A DNA stretch of 7,343 bases, taken from an uncultured Methylobacillus sp. (GTDB taxonomy: Bacteria > Pseudomonadota > Gammaproteobacteria > Burkholderiales > Methylophilaceae). The notes below the pieces were generated by a model. The model saw only the letters and a program-made list of their open reading frames with translations, was not told the DNA's origin and did no database searches. The DNA lies in NCBI GenBank assembly GCA_946481235.1, contig CAMLME010000095.1:1-7343 (forward strand), read 5' to 3'. A program made the position numbers and the translations under genes. This document shows, one piece after another, positions 1 to 7,343 of the stretch (its first letter is position 1; each line of letters begins with the position of its first letter).

Positions 1-890
1 GCGGCTGCCGATTCCGCCTTGTTTATTTCTCCCAGCAGCTGATGCGCGCCGATACGCTGTGCCATCGCACGTGCCTGGGAAAACTCGCTCTTCGCTTCAT
101 TCCCTGCGCCCTTGGCCGATTTCACCTGAGCCAGCATGAGGCGGGCTTTTGCCTGCCAATAGGAGTCGCCGGCCTCGGCGATGGCTCCCAGGAACTTGCC
201 CAGCCATTTTTCAGCATCGGCATACTGCTTCGCGACCAGACAAATTCGACCCAGCTCGATGTTCGCATAGGCGTAATGGTTGAAGTCGCCGGCACGCTCC
301 TCGAACAGCACCGACTTGAGTTGGTGCTCGATTGCCTTGTCATGTTGCCCCAGCAGGCTGTGGGCGGCAGCAATGCGGGCATGACTGTCGGCACGCTCAT
401 TGTCGTTGGCCGCCAGTTTGAGCCCCAACTGGTATTGCTCCAAAGCGCCCACAACTTCACCGCTCTTTTCCAGCGCGGAACCCAGCTGGTTAAGATTGAT
501 CAACTCGAAGCCGGTATTTTTCTCGGCCCGGGCGATCTCCAGGCTTTTACGGTAGGCCTCGACGGCCTGCGGAGTGTTTTCCGCTTCGCGGTACTGATTA
601 CCCAGCAACGTCAGCGCAATGATGCGCTCCACCGGCTGCGCAGAAAGTTTCTCCGCGGATTGCAAGGCTGCCAGCGCTTCTTCATGCTTGCCAAGCTCGC
701 CTGCCGCACGCCCCAGGCACAGGTAGGCTTCCCGCTTGTTAACCGCACTTGGCAGGGCCTCCTGGGCTTGCGTCATGGCTTTTGCGGCATCACCTGCTTC
801 CAATGCCTGGTTGCAGGCATCGACACCGTCCGCCAGAGCAGAATTCGTGAAAAAGAAAAGACCAACAACTAACAAAAGCTTGCATTTCAT
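1..890 (-). CDS. Secreted/periplasmic TPR-repeat protein (C-terminus outside window)
   Basis: The reverse strand is open from an ATG at 890 to the window edge, 296 complete codons, so the gene is truncated only by the window. Residues 1-20 form a signal peptide: KCK, a hydrophobic core LLLVVGLFFF, and TNSALA before a predicted cut ahead of D21. No lipobox cysteine follows, so export to the periplasm is expected rather than lipidation. The mature part is a run of about six TPR-like helical pairs, roughly 55-86 (AYLCLGRAAGELGKHEEALAAL), 90-124, 128-164, 167-202, 204-242 and 243-282. The later repeats are longer (about 36-40 residues). TPR arrays bind other proteins; nothing visible shows the partner. 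A C-terminal effector or enzymatic domain beyond the edge cannot be excluded. The gene overlaps cysQ by 4 nt. I do not recognise a named family. Confidence 0.85.
   Translation of the reverse strand, partial: MKCKLLLVVGLFFFTNSALADGVDACNQALEAGDAAKAMTQAQEALPSAVNKREAYLCLGRAAGELGKHEEALAALQSAEKLSAQPVERIIALTLLGNQYREAENTPQAVEAYRKSLEIARAEKNTGFELINLNQLGSALEKSGEVVGALEQYQLGLKLAANDNERADSHARIAAAHSLLGQHDKAIEHQLKSVLFEERAGDFNHYAYANIELGRICLVAKQYADAEKWLGKFLGAIAEAGDSYWQAKARLMLAQVKSAKGAGNEAKSEFSQARAMAQRIGAHQLLGEINKAESAA
887..890 (-). promoter_or_regulatory. ATGA start/stop overlap coupling cysQ to the TPR gene
   Basis: The TPR gene ATG (890-888) overlaps the cysQ TGA (889-887). The region just upstream (CAGTACCTCAA) offers no real Shine-Dalgarno, so translation probably depends on ribosomes leaving cysQ. 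The overlap also supports 890 as the true start. Another ATG at 885-883 is in a different frame and gives no signal peptide. Confidence 0.6.
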
Positions 891-1681
891 TTGAGGTACT
901 GCGACCAGTCGTGGCCGGTGGCTCCTGTAGCAAAAAAATCGGAATTCAGCAGGGATTCCTTGGTGTTGTAGCGAAATGGCAGATTGTCCGTCCCGACCAG
1001 GCGCCCGCCCGCCTCTTCCAGCACGCATTGCGCTGCAGCGGTATCCCACTCCGAGGTCGGCCCGAGGCGTGGATAAACGTCCGCCCGGCCTTCCGCTACC
1101 AGACAAATCTTGAGTGAGCTCCCCATGCTGATCAACATGTGCGGACCCATGTTGGACAAAAAACTTATCAAGCGTTCTCCGGCGTGCGAACGACTGCCCG
1201 CCACCGTCACCTGCGTGGCGTCGAAAGTCCGGGCCTGAATCTGTTGCGGTGGTTTGCTGCCGAGCTTGCGGAAAGCACCTTTACCCTTCGCGGCATAAAA
1301 CAGCAGATCGAGCGCCGGCGCGTAGACCACGCCCAATACGGGCTCGTGATTTTCGATAAGTGCAATGTTGACGGTGAATTCGCCATTGCGCTTGATGAAC
1401 TCACGCGTACCGTCCAGCGGATCGACCAGCCAATAGGTACCCCAGGTCTTGCGTTCCGCATAAGGCAAGGCCACCGACTCCTCGGAAAGGATCGGCAGCT
1501 TGGGTGTCAGTTGAGTGAGGCCCGCCTCGATCACATGGTGCGCGGCGAGATCGGCTTGCGTCAGCGGCGAATCGTCGTCCTTGCGGCTGACGGCGATTTC
1601 GCCGTCATACACCTCCATGATTGCGTGTCCCGCCTCCAGGGCAATGGCCACAACCTTTTCGATCAAGTCGTACTGGTTCAT
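887..1681 (-). CDS. cysQ: 3'(2'),5'-bisphosphate nucleotidase CysQ
   Basis: CysQ removes the 3'-phosphate of pAp, the by-product of sulfate assimilation (PAPS reduction) and of 4'-phosphopantetheine transfer, giving AMP. It can also act on PAPS. The 264-residue product has the Mg2+-dependent, lithium-sensitive phosphatase fold of the inositol monophosphatase superfamily. Metal-site motifs are SEES (E67), WLVDPLDGTREF (D87, D90) and EWDTAAAQCVLEEAGG (D213). The block DGTREFIKRNGEFTVNIALI (90-109) separates CysQ from SuhB-type inositol phosphatases. Length matches the family (E. coli 246), and no residue of these motifs is missing. The protein should be cytoplasmic, possibly membrane-associated. 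No sulfate-assimilation gene is in view. Instead cysQ overlaps the upstream diguanylate cyclase and the downstream TPR gene by 4 nt each, which implies one transcript and coupled translation. Confidence 0.93.
   Translation of the reverse strand: MNQYDLIEKVVAIALEAGHAIMEVYDGEIAVSRKDDDSPLTQADLAAHHVIEAGLTQLTPKLPILSEESVALPYAERKTWGTYWLVDPLDGTREFIKRNGEFTVNIALIENHEPVLGVVYAPALDLLFYAAKGKGAFRKLGSKPPQQIQARTFDATQVTVAGSRSHAGERLISFLSNMGPHMLISMGSSLKICLVAEGRADVYPRLGPTSEWDTAAAQCVLEEAGGRLVGTDNLPFRYNTKESLLNSDFFATGATGHDWSQYLK
1678..1681 (-). promoter_or_regulatory. ATGA start/stop overlap coupling the GGDEF gene to cysQ
   Basis: The cysQ ATG (1681-1679) overlaps the TGA (1680-1678) of the upstream cyclase gene. 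No strong Shine-Dalgarno precedes the cysQ start: the bases just before it read GCACCCATCCA. Reinitiation by ribosomes finishing the cyclase is therefore the likely way it is translated. The overlap is seen directly; coupling is inferred. Confidence 0.6.
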
Positions 1682-3612
1682 TGGATGGGTGCTGCGATCA
1701 CGCGATTGCGTCCTTCTCGTTTGGCCTGGTAAAGCGCCTCATCGGCGATCTTGAGCAGTTCTTCCGGCGAGGCCATGCCCGCGCACTTTTGTGCCACACC
1801 CAGGCTGATCGTCAAATGCAAGTCTATGCCTTCGACATTGATGGACTTGCTCTCGAAGGCTTCGCGCAGCCGTTCGGCCTGGCGCAAGGCGCCGGGAAGC
1901 GCGGTTTCAGGCACCAGAATGAAAAACTCTTCGCCGCCGATACGGCAGGCGATGTCCGGGCGGCGTGAATATTCGCCCAGCATTTCGGCAAGGCGTTTCA
2001 GGGCGATATCGCCGATGTTGTGGCCGTGGTTGTCGTTGACCGTCTTGAAGTGGTCGATGTCCAGCAGCAGGATGCTCAGCGGGCGATGATTGCGCTCGGA
2101 AGCCACCCACTCGCGCGCCAGCCGGTCCATCGCATAGCGGCGGTTATAAAGGCCGGTGAGCGAATCGGTCAGCGCCGCTTCTTCCGCCCGCTGGTTGGCG
2201 ATGGTCAGTTGCAGGGCGTTGCGGCGTAACAGGTCGCATTCGTTGATTACTTCGCGCTGTACCGTCACGATGCGCTGGCCGGCCTTGAGGCGCGCCAGCA
2301 GTTCGGTGCGGTCAAGCGGTTTGGAGAGAAAGTCGTCCGCGCCAGCATTGAAGGCTTCGACCATTTTTTCCTTGTCGTTTTGCGCGGTCAACACCATGAC
2401 ATAGAGGTAACGACCAATTTCCGTTTCACGCAGCGTGCGCAGGAGTTGCAGGCCATCGACCCCAGGCATCATCCAGTCGGTGATCATGATCTGCGGCTGG
2501 TGTTCCAGCACCATGCGCAGGGCTTCACGGCCGTCGGCGGCGGTATAGACCTTGTGTCCCGCACTGCCCAGTATCGTTTTCAGCAGTTCGACCATGGCCG
2601 GATCATTGTCGACGACCAGGATATCCGCCGACGCATGCACTTGGGATTCCATGCTGACCTTGAATTCGGAAGTCACTACGGTTTCATTCATATTGTCCGG
2701 ATACGCATCCTGCGTCGAGTCGGGGAAAGATGCCACGTTGCGCACCTGGATTTCAAGTAAGGCGCTCCACTCCTTCCATTCGACCAGCATCTGATTGGCG
2801 ATGCTGACCAGCATTTCGCCATCCAGATCGAGCTTTCTGCCGATCGGGTAGATCCGGGCCATGCGCTCAGGCCGCTCGGCTTCGTCCGTGAAACACAGCT
2901 CGGCCAGCAGCCAGGCCAGATGGAAACACTGGATGAGGCGCGCGCGGCGGCTGTTTTCGGAAAAACCGGCCAGTCCAGGCAGTTCCTGATACAAAATGGC
3001 TTCGCTGAAAAACTTGGGGATTCCCCAATCCGCCATCATCGCCGCCGATATTTCGGCGTGATTGAGGCCGAAATTCTCCTCTTCCAGTTGCAGCAGCCGT
3101 TCATGATCGTCGCCGGCCTCGGCCAGCGCATTGCCGTATTTGTCGTGGTGGATAGCCGCCAGCGCAAGCTTGCCGATTTGCGACAGCAAGCCGCAGGTAA
3201 ACATTTCTACCGGCGGCGCAATACGGACCTCTGCCCCAATCAACTCCGCGGCCACGCCAATGGCGACGGATCGCGACCAGAACTCCTGGTAATCGAATTC
3301 CCGACATTGCCCCTTGCGATGCGAGGAAACCAGCGAAAATGCCAGAACTACCTGCCGCAGCGACTGGATGCCTATGGTCATCAGCACATCCGGCGAAAGC
3401 GAAACCACCGGCCGCGGACGCCCATATATCGGAGAGTTGGCCATTTTCAGCACGCGGCCTACGAGGCCCGGATCAGCCTGCATCGCATGCACGATTTCCG
3501 GCAACGCCACATTGCTCTGCTGGCAAAGTTCGATAAGCTTCATTGCCGTCCCGGTGGGGGAAGGCAGGCTACCGCTGGACTTCAGCTCCAGATATTTTTC
3601 GTTATACGACAT
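1678..3612 (-). CDS. HDOD - receiver - GGDEF signalling protein, probable diguanylate cyclase
   Basis: This 644-residue cytoplasmic protein probably makes c-di-GMP from two GTP under control of phosphorylation and of an HDOD input domain. Residues about 10-235 are HDOD (ADPGLVGRVLKMANSPIYG, 46-64). Where catalytic HD proteins have an HD pair it reads GLLSQIGKL (141-149), so this domain is not a phosphohydrolase. A polar linker (296-328) leads to a receiver domain (329-445) with D335, phospho-acceptor D379, T409 and K431. The second residue of the usual acidic pair is N336, with D337 after it. A helical linker (446-480) leads to GGDEF (481-644). That domain has the active-site motif GGEEF (559-563), metal-binding D518, guanine-contacting N526 and D535, and an inhibitory I-site RRPD (550-553) exactly five residues before GGEEF. 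No membrane segment is present. The start at 3612 has only a weak ribosome site. The stop overlaps cysQ by ATGA. The signal and partner kinase are unknown. Confidence 0.9.
   Translation of the reverse strand: MSYNEKYLELKSSGSLPSPTGTAMKLIELCQQSNVALPEIVHAMQADPGLVGRVLKMANSPIYGRPRPVVSLSPDVLMTIGIQSLRQVVLAFSLVSSHRKGQCREFDYQEFWSRSVAIGVAAELIGAEVRIAPPVEMFTCGLLSQIGKLALAAIHHDKYGNALAEAGDDHERLLQLEEENFGLNHAEISAAMMADWGIPKFFSEAILYQELPGLAGFSENSRRARLIQCFHLAWLLAELCFTDEAERPERMARIYPIGRKLDLDGEMLVSIANQMLVEWKEWSALLEIQVRNVASFPDSTQDAYPDNMNETVVTSEFKVSMESQVHASADILVVDNDPAMVELLKTILGSAGHKVYTAADGREALRMVLEHQPQIMITDWMMPGVDGLQLLRTLRETEIGRYLYVMVLTAQNDKEKMVEAFNAGADDFLSKPLDRTELLARLKAGQRIVTVQREVINECDLLRRNALQLTIANQRAEEAALTDSLTGLYNRRYAMDRLAREWVASERNHRPLSILLLDIDHFKTVNDNHGHNIGDIALKRLAEMLGEYSRRPDIACRIGGEEFFILVPETALPGALRQAERLREAFESKSINVEGIDLHLTISLGVAQKCAGMASPEELLKIADEALYQAKREGRNRVIAAPIQ
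2650..2661 (-). promoter_or_regulatory. Possible internal ribosome start for a receiver-GGDEF isoform
   Basis: Inside the linker of the HDOD-receiver-GGDEF gene, AAGGT (2661-2657) lies 5 nt before an in-frame ATG (2652-2650, Met321). The ATG sits just before the receiver domain begins at residue 329. By eye this is a better Shine-Dalgarno than the one at the annotated start. Another in-frame ATG is Met308 (2691-2689), with GGA upstream. Use of Met321 would give a 324-residue receiver-GGDEF protein without HDOD. The role is speculative. Confidence 0.22.
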
Positions 3613-3693
3613 TGCCAGCAGTTTGAGCTATTAGCGGAATTGCCGCAATCACCCAATTCGCATAGGCTGCATCGAAATACAGATGCGGAATGC
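3613..3693 (-). other. Gap between ligA and the cyclase gene
   Basis: This 81-nt stretch is the largest non-coding gap in the window and the only break between the two gene blocks. On the minus strand it holds a weak promoter-like pair, TTGGGT and TAATAG separated by 17 nt (3657-3629), each matching the consensus at three of six bases. It also holds a 4-bp hairpin GCGG-CAATT-CCGC (3645-3633) with no U-run, so it is not a convincing terminator. I see no c-di-GMP riboswitch core here. It could contain a separate promoter for the cyclase-cysQ-TPR unit, but the sequence does not show one clearly. Confidence 0.25.
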
Positions 3694-5751
<2,058 letters not shown>

Positions 5752-7170
5752 TCAGGAGAAAAGACGAATTGCGGTGGGTGTGCCCGGCAGAATGAACCGC
5801 GCCACCATCTTGGCGTGGATCATCCTGAGCTGCTGGCGGATCTTTTCGATTTCGATGTCACCCAGCGCGCGCTGGTTATCGTCCACCAGCACGCCGTCCA
5901 GTGCAGTCTCAAGCTGGCGGGCGAATGTCACCATCCGGTTGAACGCGTCGGAACTGCTTTCCACCTTGGGCACATCCAGCTGGAAGCTGACGCCGCGATA
6001 GAAAACCGTACGCAAGGTTTCGGGTTTGAAAGGCCGCTGGTCCTGGCTCACCATGGTATACAAGGTTTCTCCATCAGCATTCTCGAAATGGAAGGCGCCA
6101 TCGTCATGCAGCTTCAAACCGGCTGATTCAGCCAGTCCGCGCAATTTCGTGCCGGCGAAAGGTCCGCTCGCGCCTTGCAGGATATGAAAACCCACCATGA
6201 CATCGACATCGATACAGAAGCGATCGAGATCGACGGCATATTGCAAAGGGTCGGTCGCCCCATGCCATGCGAGTTTCGCACCAAGAATCGAGGCCAGGTT
6301 TTGCACCTGTTCCTGAAATGCCATTAACGTGCCTTGCGAAACCGGCCCGGCCCGGTCGGCCAATTGCAGCGCACAAGCCATCTGCGGGTAACGGCCAGAC
6401 GGAAGTTCCGGCGTCAATGTCCGCCAAGCACCTGTTTCATCCTGCAGGAACCAATACACCGGCTTATCGAATCTCGGCATTTGGTGAATGGCCTGGATGA
6501 AAGCGCCCATATCCAGCATCGATGGCAAGGCTGCCTTGCCGATGAGGTCGACCTGCTCGTCCACAAACGCCGGCATGGTGCTGACTACCGGCTCCTCGGG
6601 TGTTTCTTCTGGCTGCGCCTCTTCCGGAAAGGCAGCTTCCATCAGCGCAGCCACTTCCTCGATTTGAGCATCGACGGATTCAAGTTCATCGGGCTCGGTG
6701 CGGTCAAATGCTTCCTCATCGAACCCTTCCGGCTCGAATTCCGCCCGGGTTTCCGGCACTTCATCTGTCCTGGAAGGAGCTGTCCGGAATACCATTTCGT
6801 CGTCAGGCGCCTGTTTTGGAGCCAACTGAACCGTATCGACGAAGTTATCCTCTACCGGCTCAGGCCGGGTCGGCGCTGCGACCGGCTCGTTACCGCGACT
6901 CGACCTTCGTGGCTGCAGGTCTTCCAGCAGCACATCTTCCGGGATAGTCGTTTCGGTATAGCGGTCTTCGACGACAATGGATTCGGTTTCGAAGGCGACA
7001 ACACGTTCCGGATCAATCTGGAACTCATCCATCAAAACATCGTCCGCCGGCCCTTCAAAGCGGCGAATGCTCTCCTGCATGAAGCGTCGCTCCTGCCACC
7101 AATTGAAAAGTATGACGGCAGCGATAATCACCGCGCCGAGCGCGAGCAGAGATAGTTGCAAGTCCGACAT
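5752..7170 (-). CDS. zipA: Cell division protein ZipA
   Basis: ZipA is an inner-membrane protein that tethers FtsZ to the membrane and stabilises the Z-ring. The 472-residue product has a single N-terminal membrane segment (about residues 5-23, LLALGAVIIAAVILF) followed by a basic stretch (QERRF...SIRR). This fits ZipA topology, with a tiny periplasmic N-terminus and the rest in the cytoplasm. Residues 41-200 are a Pro/Glu-rich, strongly acidic linker: I count 47 Asp/Glu against 12 Lys/Arg. Residues 316-455 match the FtsZ-binding domain: a CIDVDVMVGFHI first strand, FKPETLRTVFYRGVSFQLDVP, and a helix ending LDGVLVDDNQRAL, which parallels VVLDDQRRM in E. coli ZipA. Residues 205-310 are also folded-looking and resemble the same domain (see findings). 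It is longer than E. coli ZipA (328 residues) because of the linker and this extra region. The start follows smc by 45 nt, and the stop lies 3 nt before ligA. Confidence 0.88.
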   Translation of the reverse strand: MSDLQLSLLALGAVIIAAVILFNWWQERRFMQESIRRFEGPADDVLMDEFQIDPERVVAFETESIVVEDRYTETTIPEDVLLEDLQPRRSSRGNEPVAAPTRPEPVEDNFVDTVQLAPKQAPDDEMVFRTAPSRTDEVPETRAEFEPEGFDEEAFDRTEPDELESVDAQIEEVAALMEAAFPEEAQPEETPEEPVVSTMPAFVDEQVDLIGKAALPSMLDMGAFIQAIHQMPRFDKPVYWFLQDETGAWRTLTPELPSGRYPQMACALQLADRAGPVSQGTLMAFQEQVQNLASILGAKLAWHGATDPLQYAVDLDRFCIDVDVMVGFHILQGASGPFAGTKLRGLAESAGLKLHDDGAFHFENADGETLYTMVSQDQRPFKPETLRTVFYRGVSFQLDVPKVESSSDAFNRMVTFARQLETALDGVLVDDNQRALGDIEIEKIRQQLRMIHAKMVARFILPGTPTAIRLFS

Positions 7171-7171
7171 G

Positions 7172-7195
7172 CTATCGAGTTCCCGTTTTTTTCAT
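7172..7195 (-). other. Possible 7-codon leader ORF before zipA
   Basis: Between smc and zipA an ATG at 7195-7193 opens a frame MKKTGTR followed by TAG at 7174-7172. The stop is one base from the zipA ATG (TAGCATG). A TGGA lies 7 nt before the mini-ORF start and could act as a weak Shine-Dalgarno. The zipA start itself has only GGGA about 11 nt upstream. The mini-ORF might hand ribosomes to zipA by termination-reinitiation. A reading frame this short can easily arise by chance, so confidence is low. Confidence 0.2.
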
Positions 7196-7207
7196 CAATT
7201 AATCCAG

Positions 7208-7236
7208 ATTATACGTTACACCGGCAGCTCTGTTTG
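7208..7236 (-). promoter_or_regulatory. Candidate sigma70 promoter for zipA-ligA
   Basis: On the minus strand a perfect TATAAT occupies 7213-7208, starting 3 nt after the smc stop codon. With a 17-nt spacer the -35 position (7236-7231) reads CAAACA, which matches TTGACA only at the last three bases. There is no TGn extension. Transcription would start near 7200 and leave a leader of about 30 nt before zipA. The -10 is convincing by eye but the -35 is poor. Transcription through from smc could equally supply zipA. Confidence 0.35.
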
Positions 7237-7343
7237 CATGCGCATCGCCGCCTCAATATCGACTTCGACAATGCGCGAAACACCGGATTCCTGCATGGTG
7301 ACGCCGATCAGTTGCTGCGCCATTTCCATCGTGATCTTGTTGT
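7216..7343 (-). CDS. smc: Chromosome segregation protein SMC, C-terminal end (partial)
   Basis: The reverse strand is open from the window edge to a TAA at 7218-7216. It encodes 41 complete residues that begin [17 protein letters not shown], continue [16 protein letters not shown] and end TELPV. This matches the extreme C-terminus of proteobacterial SMC: the last helix and strand of the ABC-type ATPase head, after the Walker B and D-loop region, which lie outside the window. SMC is a cytoplasmic ATPase that forms a ring with the kleisin ScpA and ScpB and compacts and helps segregate the chromosome. The identification rests on the conserved 'NK-x-MEMA-x-QL-x-GVTMQE-GVSRIV-VD' ending and on the zipA-ligA neighbours downstream, an arrangement common in betaproteobacteria. 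The 5' part is missing only because the window ends. The gap to the zipA start is 45 nt. Confidence 0.88.
   Translation of the reverse strand, partial: NKITMEMAQQLIGVTMQESGVSRIVEVDIEAAMRMQTELPV

Noticed and set aside
42..872. 276-codon plus-strand ORF at the window start
   Set aside because: It is antisense to the TPR gene, whose reverse-strand reading has a signal peptide and regular TPR pattern. The plus reading shows no coherent motif.
3160..3200. HDOD region read as an active HD-GYP phosphodiesterase
   Set aside because: The HD pair is replaced by SQ (144-145) and no GYP motif is present.
3613..3693. Possible c-di-GMP riboswitch or terminator before the cyclase gene
   Set aside because: The gap is only 81 nt, lacks the conserved riboswitch core, and has only a 4-bp hairpin without a U tract.
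6334..7155. 273-codon plus-strand ORF opposite zipA
   Set aside because: It is antisense to the acidic zipA linker, and the resulting Arg/His/Phe-rich protein has no recognisable domain.

Overview
All genes in the window lie on the minus strand and read from high to low coordinates. The sequence looks like the chromosome of a betaproteobacterium, probably of the Nitrosomonadales type. The reasons are the gene order smc-zipA-ligA, a ZipA with the long two-part C-terminal region I associate with betaproteobacteria, and a LigA with the 'MLSIETETD' variant where E. coli has 'MLSLDNAF'. The taxonomic call is inference from gene order and protein style, without a database search. Composition and coding style look even across the window. 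I saw no mobile element, CRISPR array, tRNA or rRNA.

Layout in the direction of transcription: (1) 7343-7216, the last 41 codons of smc, chromosome condensation. (2) 7170-5752, zipA, an inner-membrane FtsZ anchor for cell division, with a possible sigma70 promoter across the smc stop and a tiny leader ORF ahead of it. (3) 5748-3694, ligA, NAD+-dependent DNA ligase, starting 3 nt after the zipA stop. (4) An 81-nt gap, then 3612-1678, a 644-residue signalling protein with the order HDOD - response regulator receiver - GGDEF (diguanylate cyclase). (5) 1681-887, cysQ, 3'(2'),5'-bisphosphate nucleotidase, overlapping the previous gene by ATGA. (6) 890-1, a secreted or periplasmic TPR-repeat protein, overlapping cysQ by another ATGA and running off the window.

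The first three genes are a housekeeping block for chromosome organisation, division and replication. The last three are tightly packed and probably translationally coupled. They pair a c-di-GMP synthase with the enzyme that removes pAp. Because pAp inhibits oligoribonuclease, which clears the c-di-GMP breakdown product pGpG, this pairing may be functional. That link is the most interesting hypothesis here, but it is inference. Nothing in the window is clearly a wholly new system.
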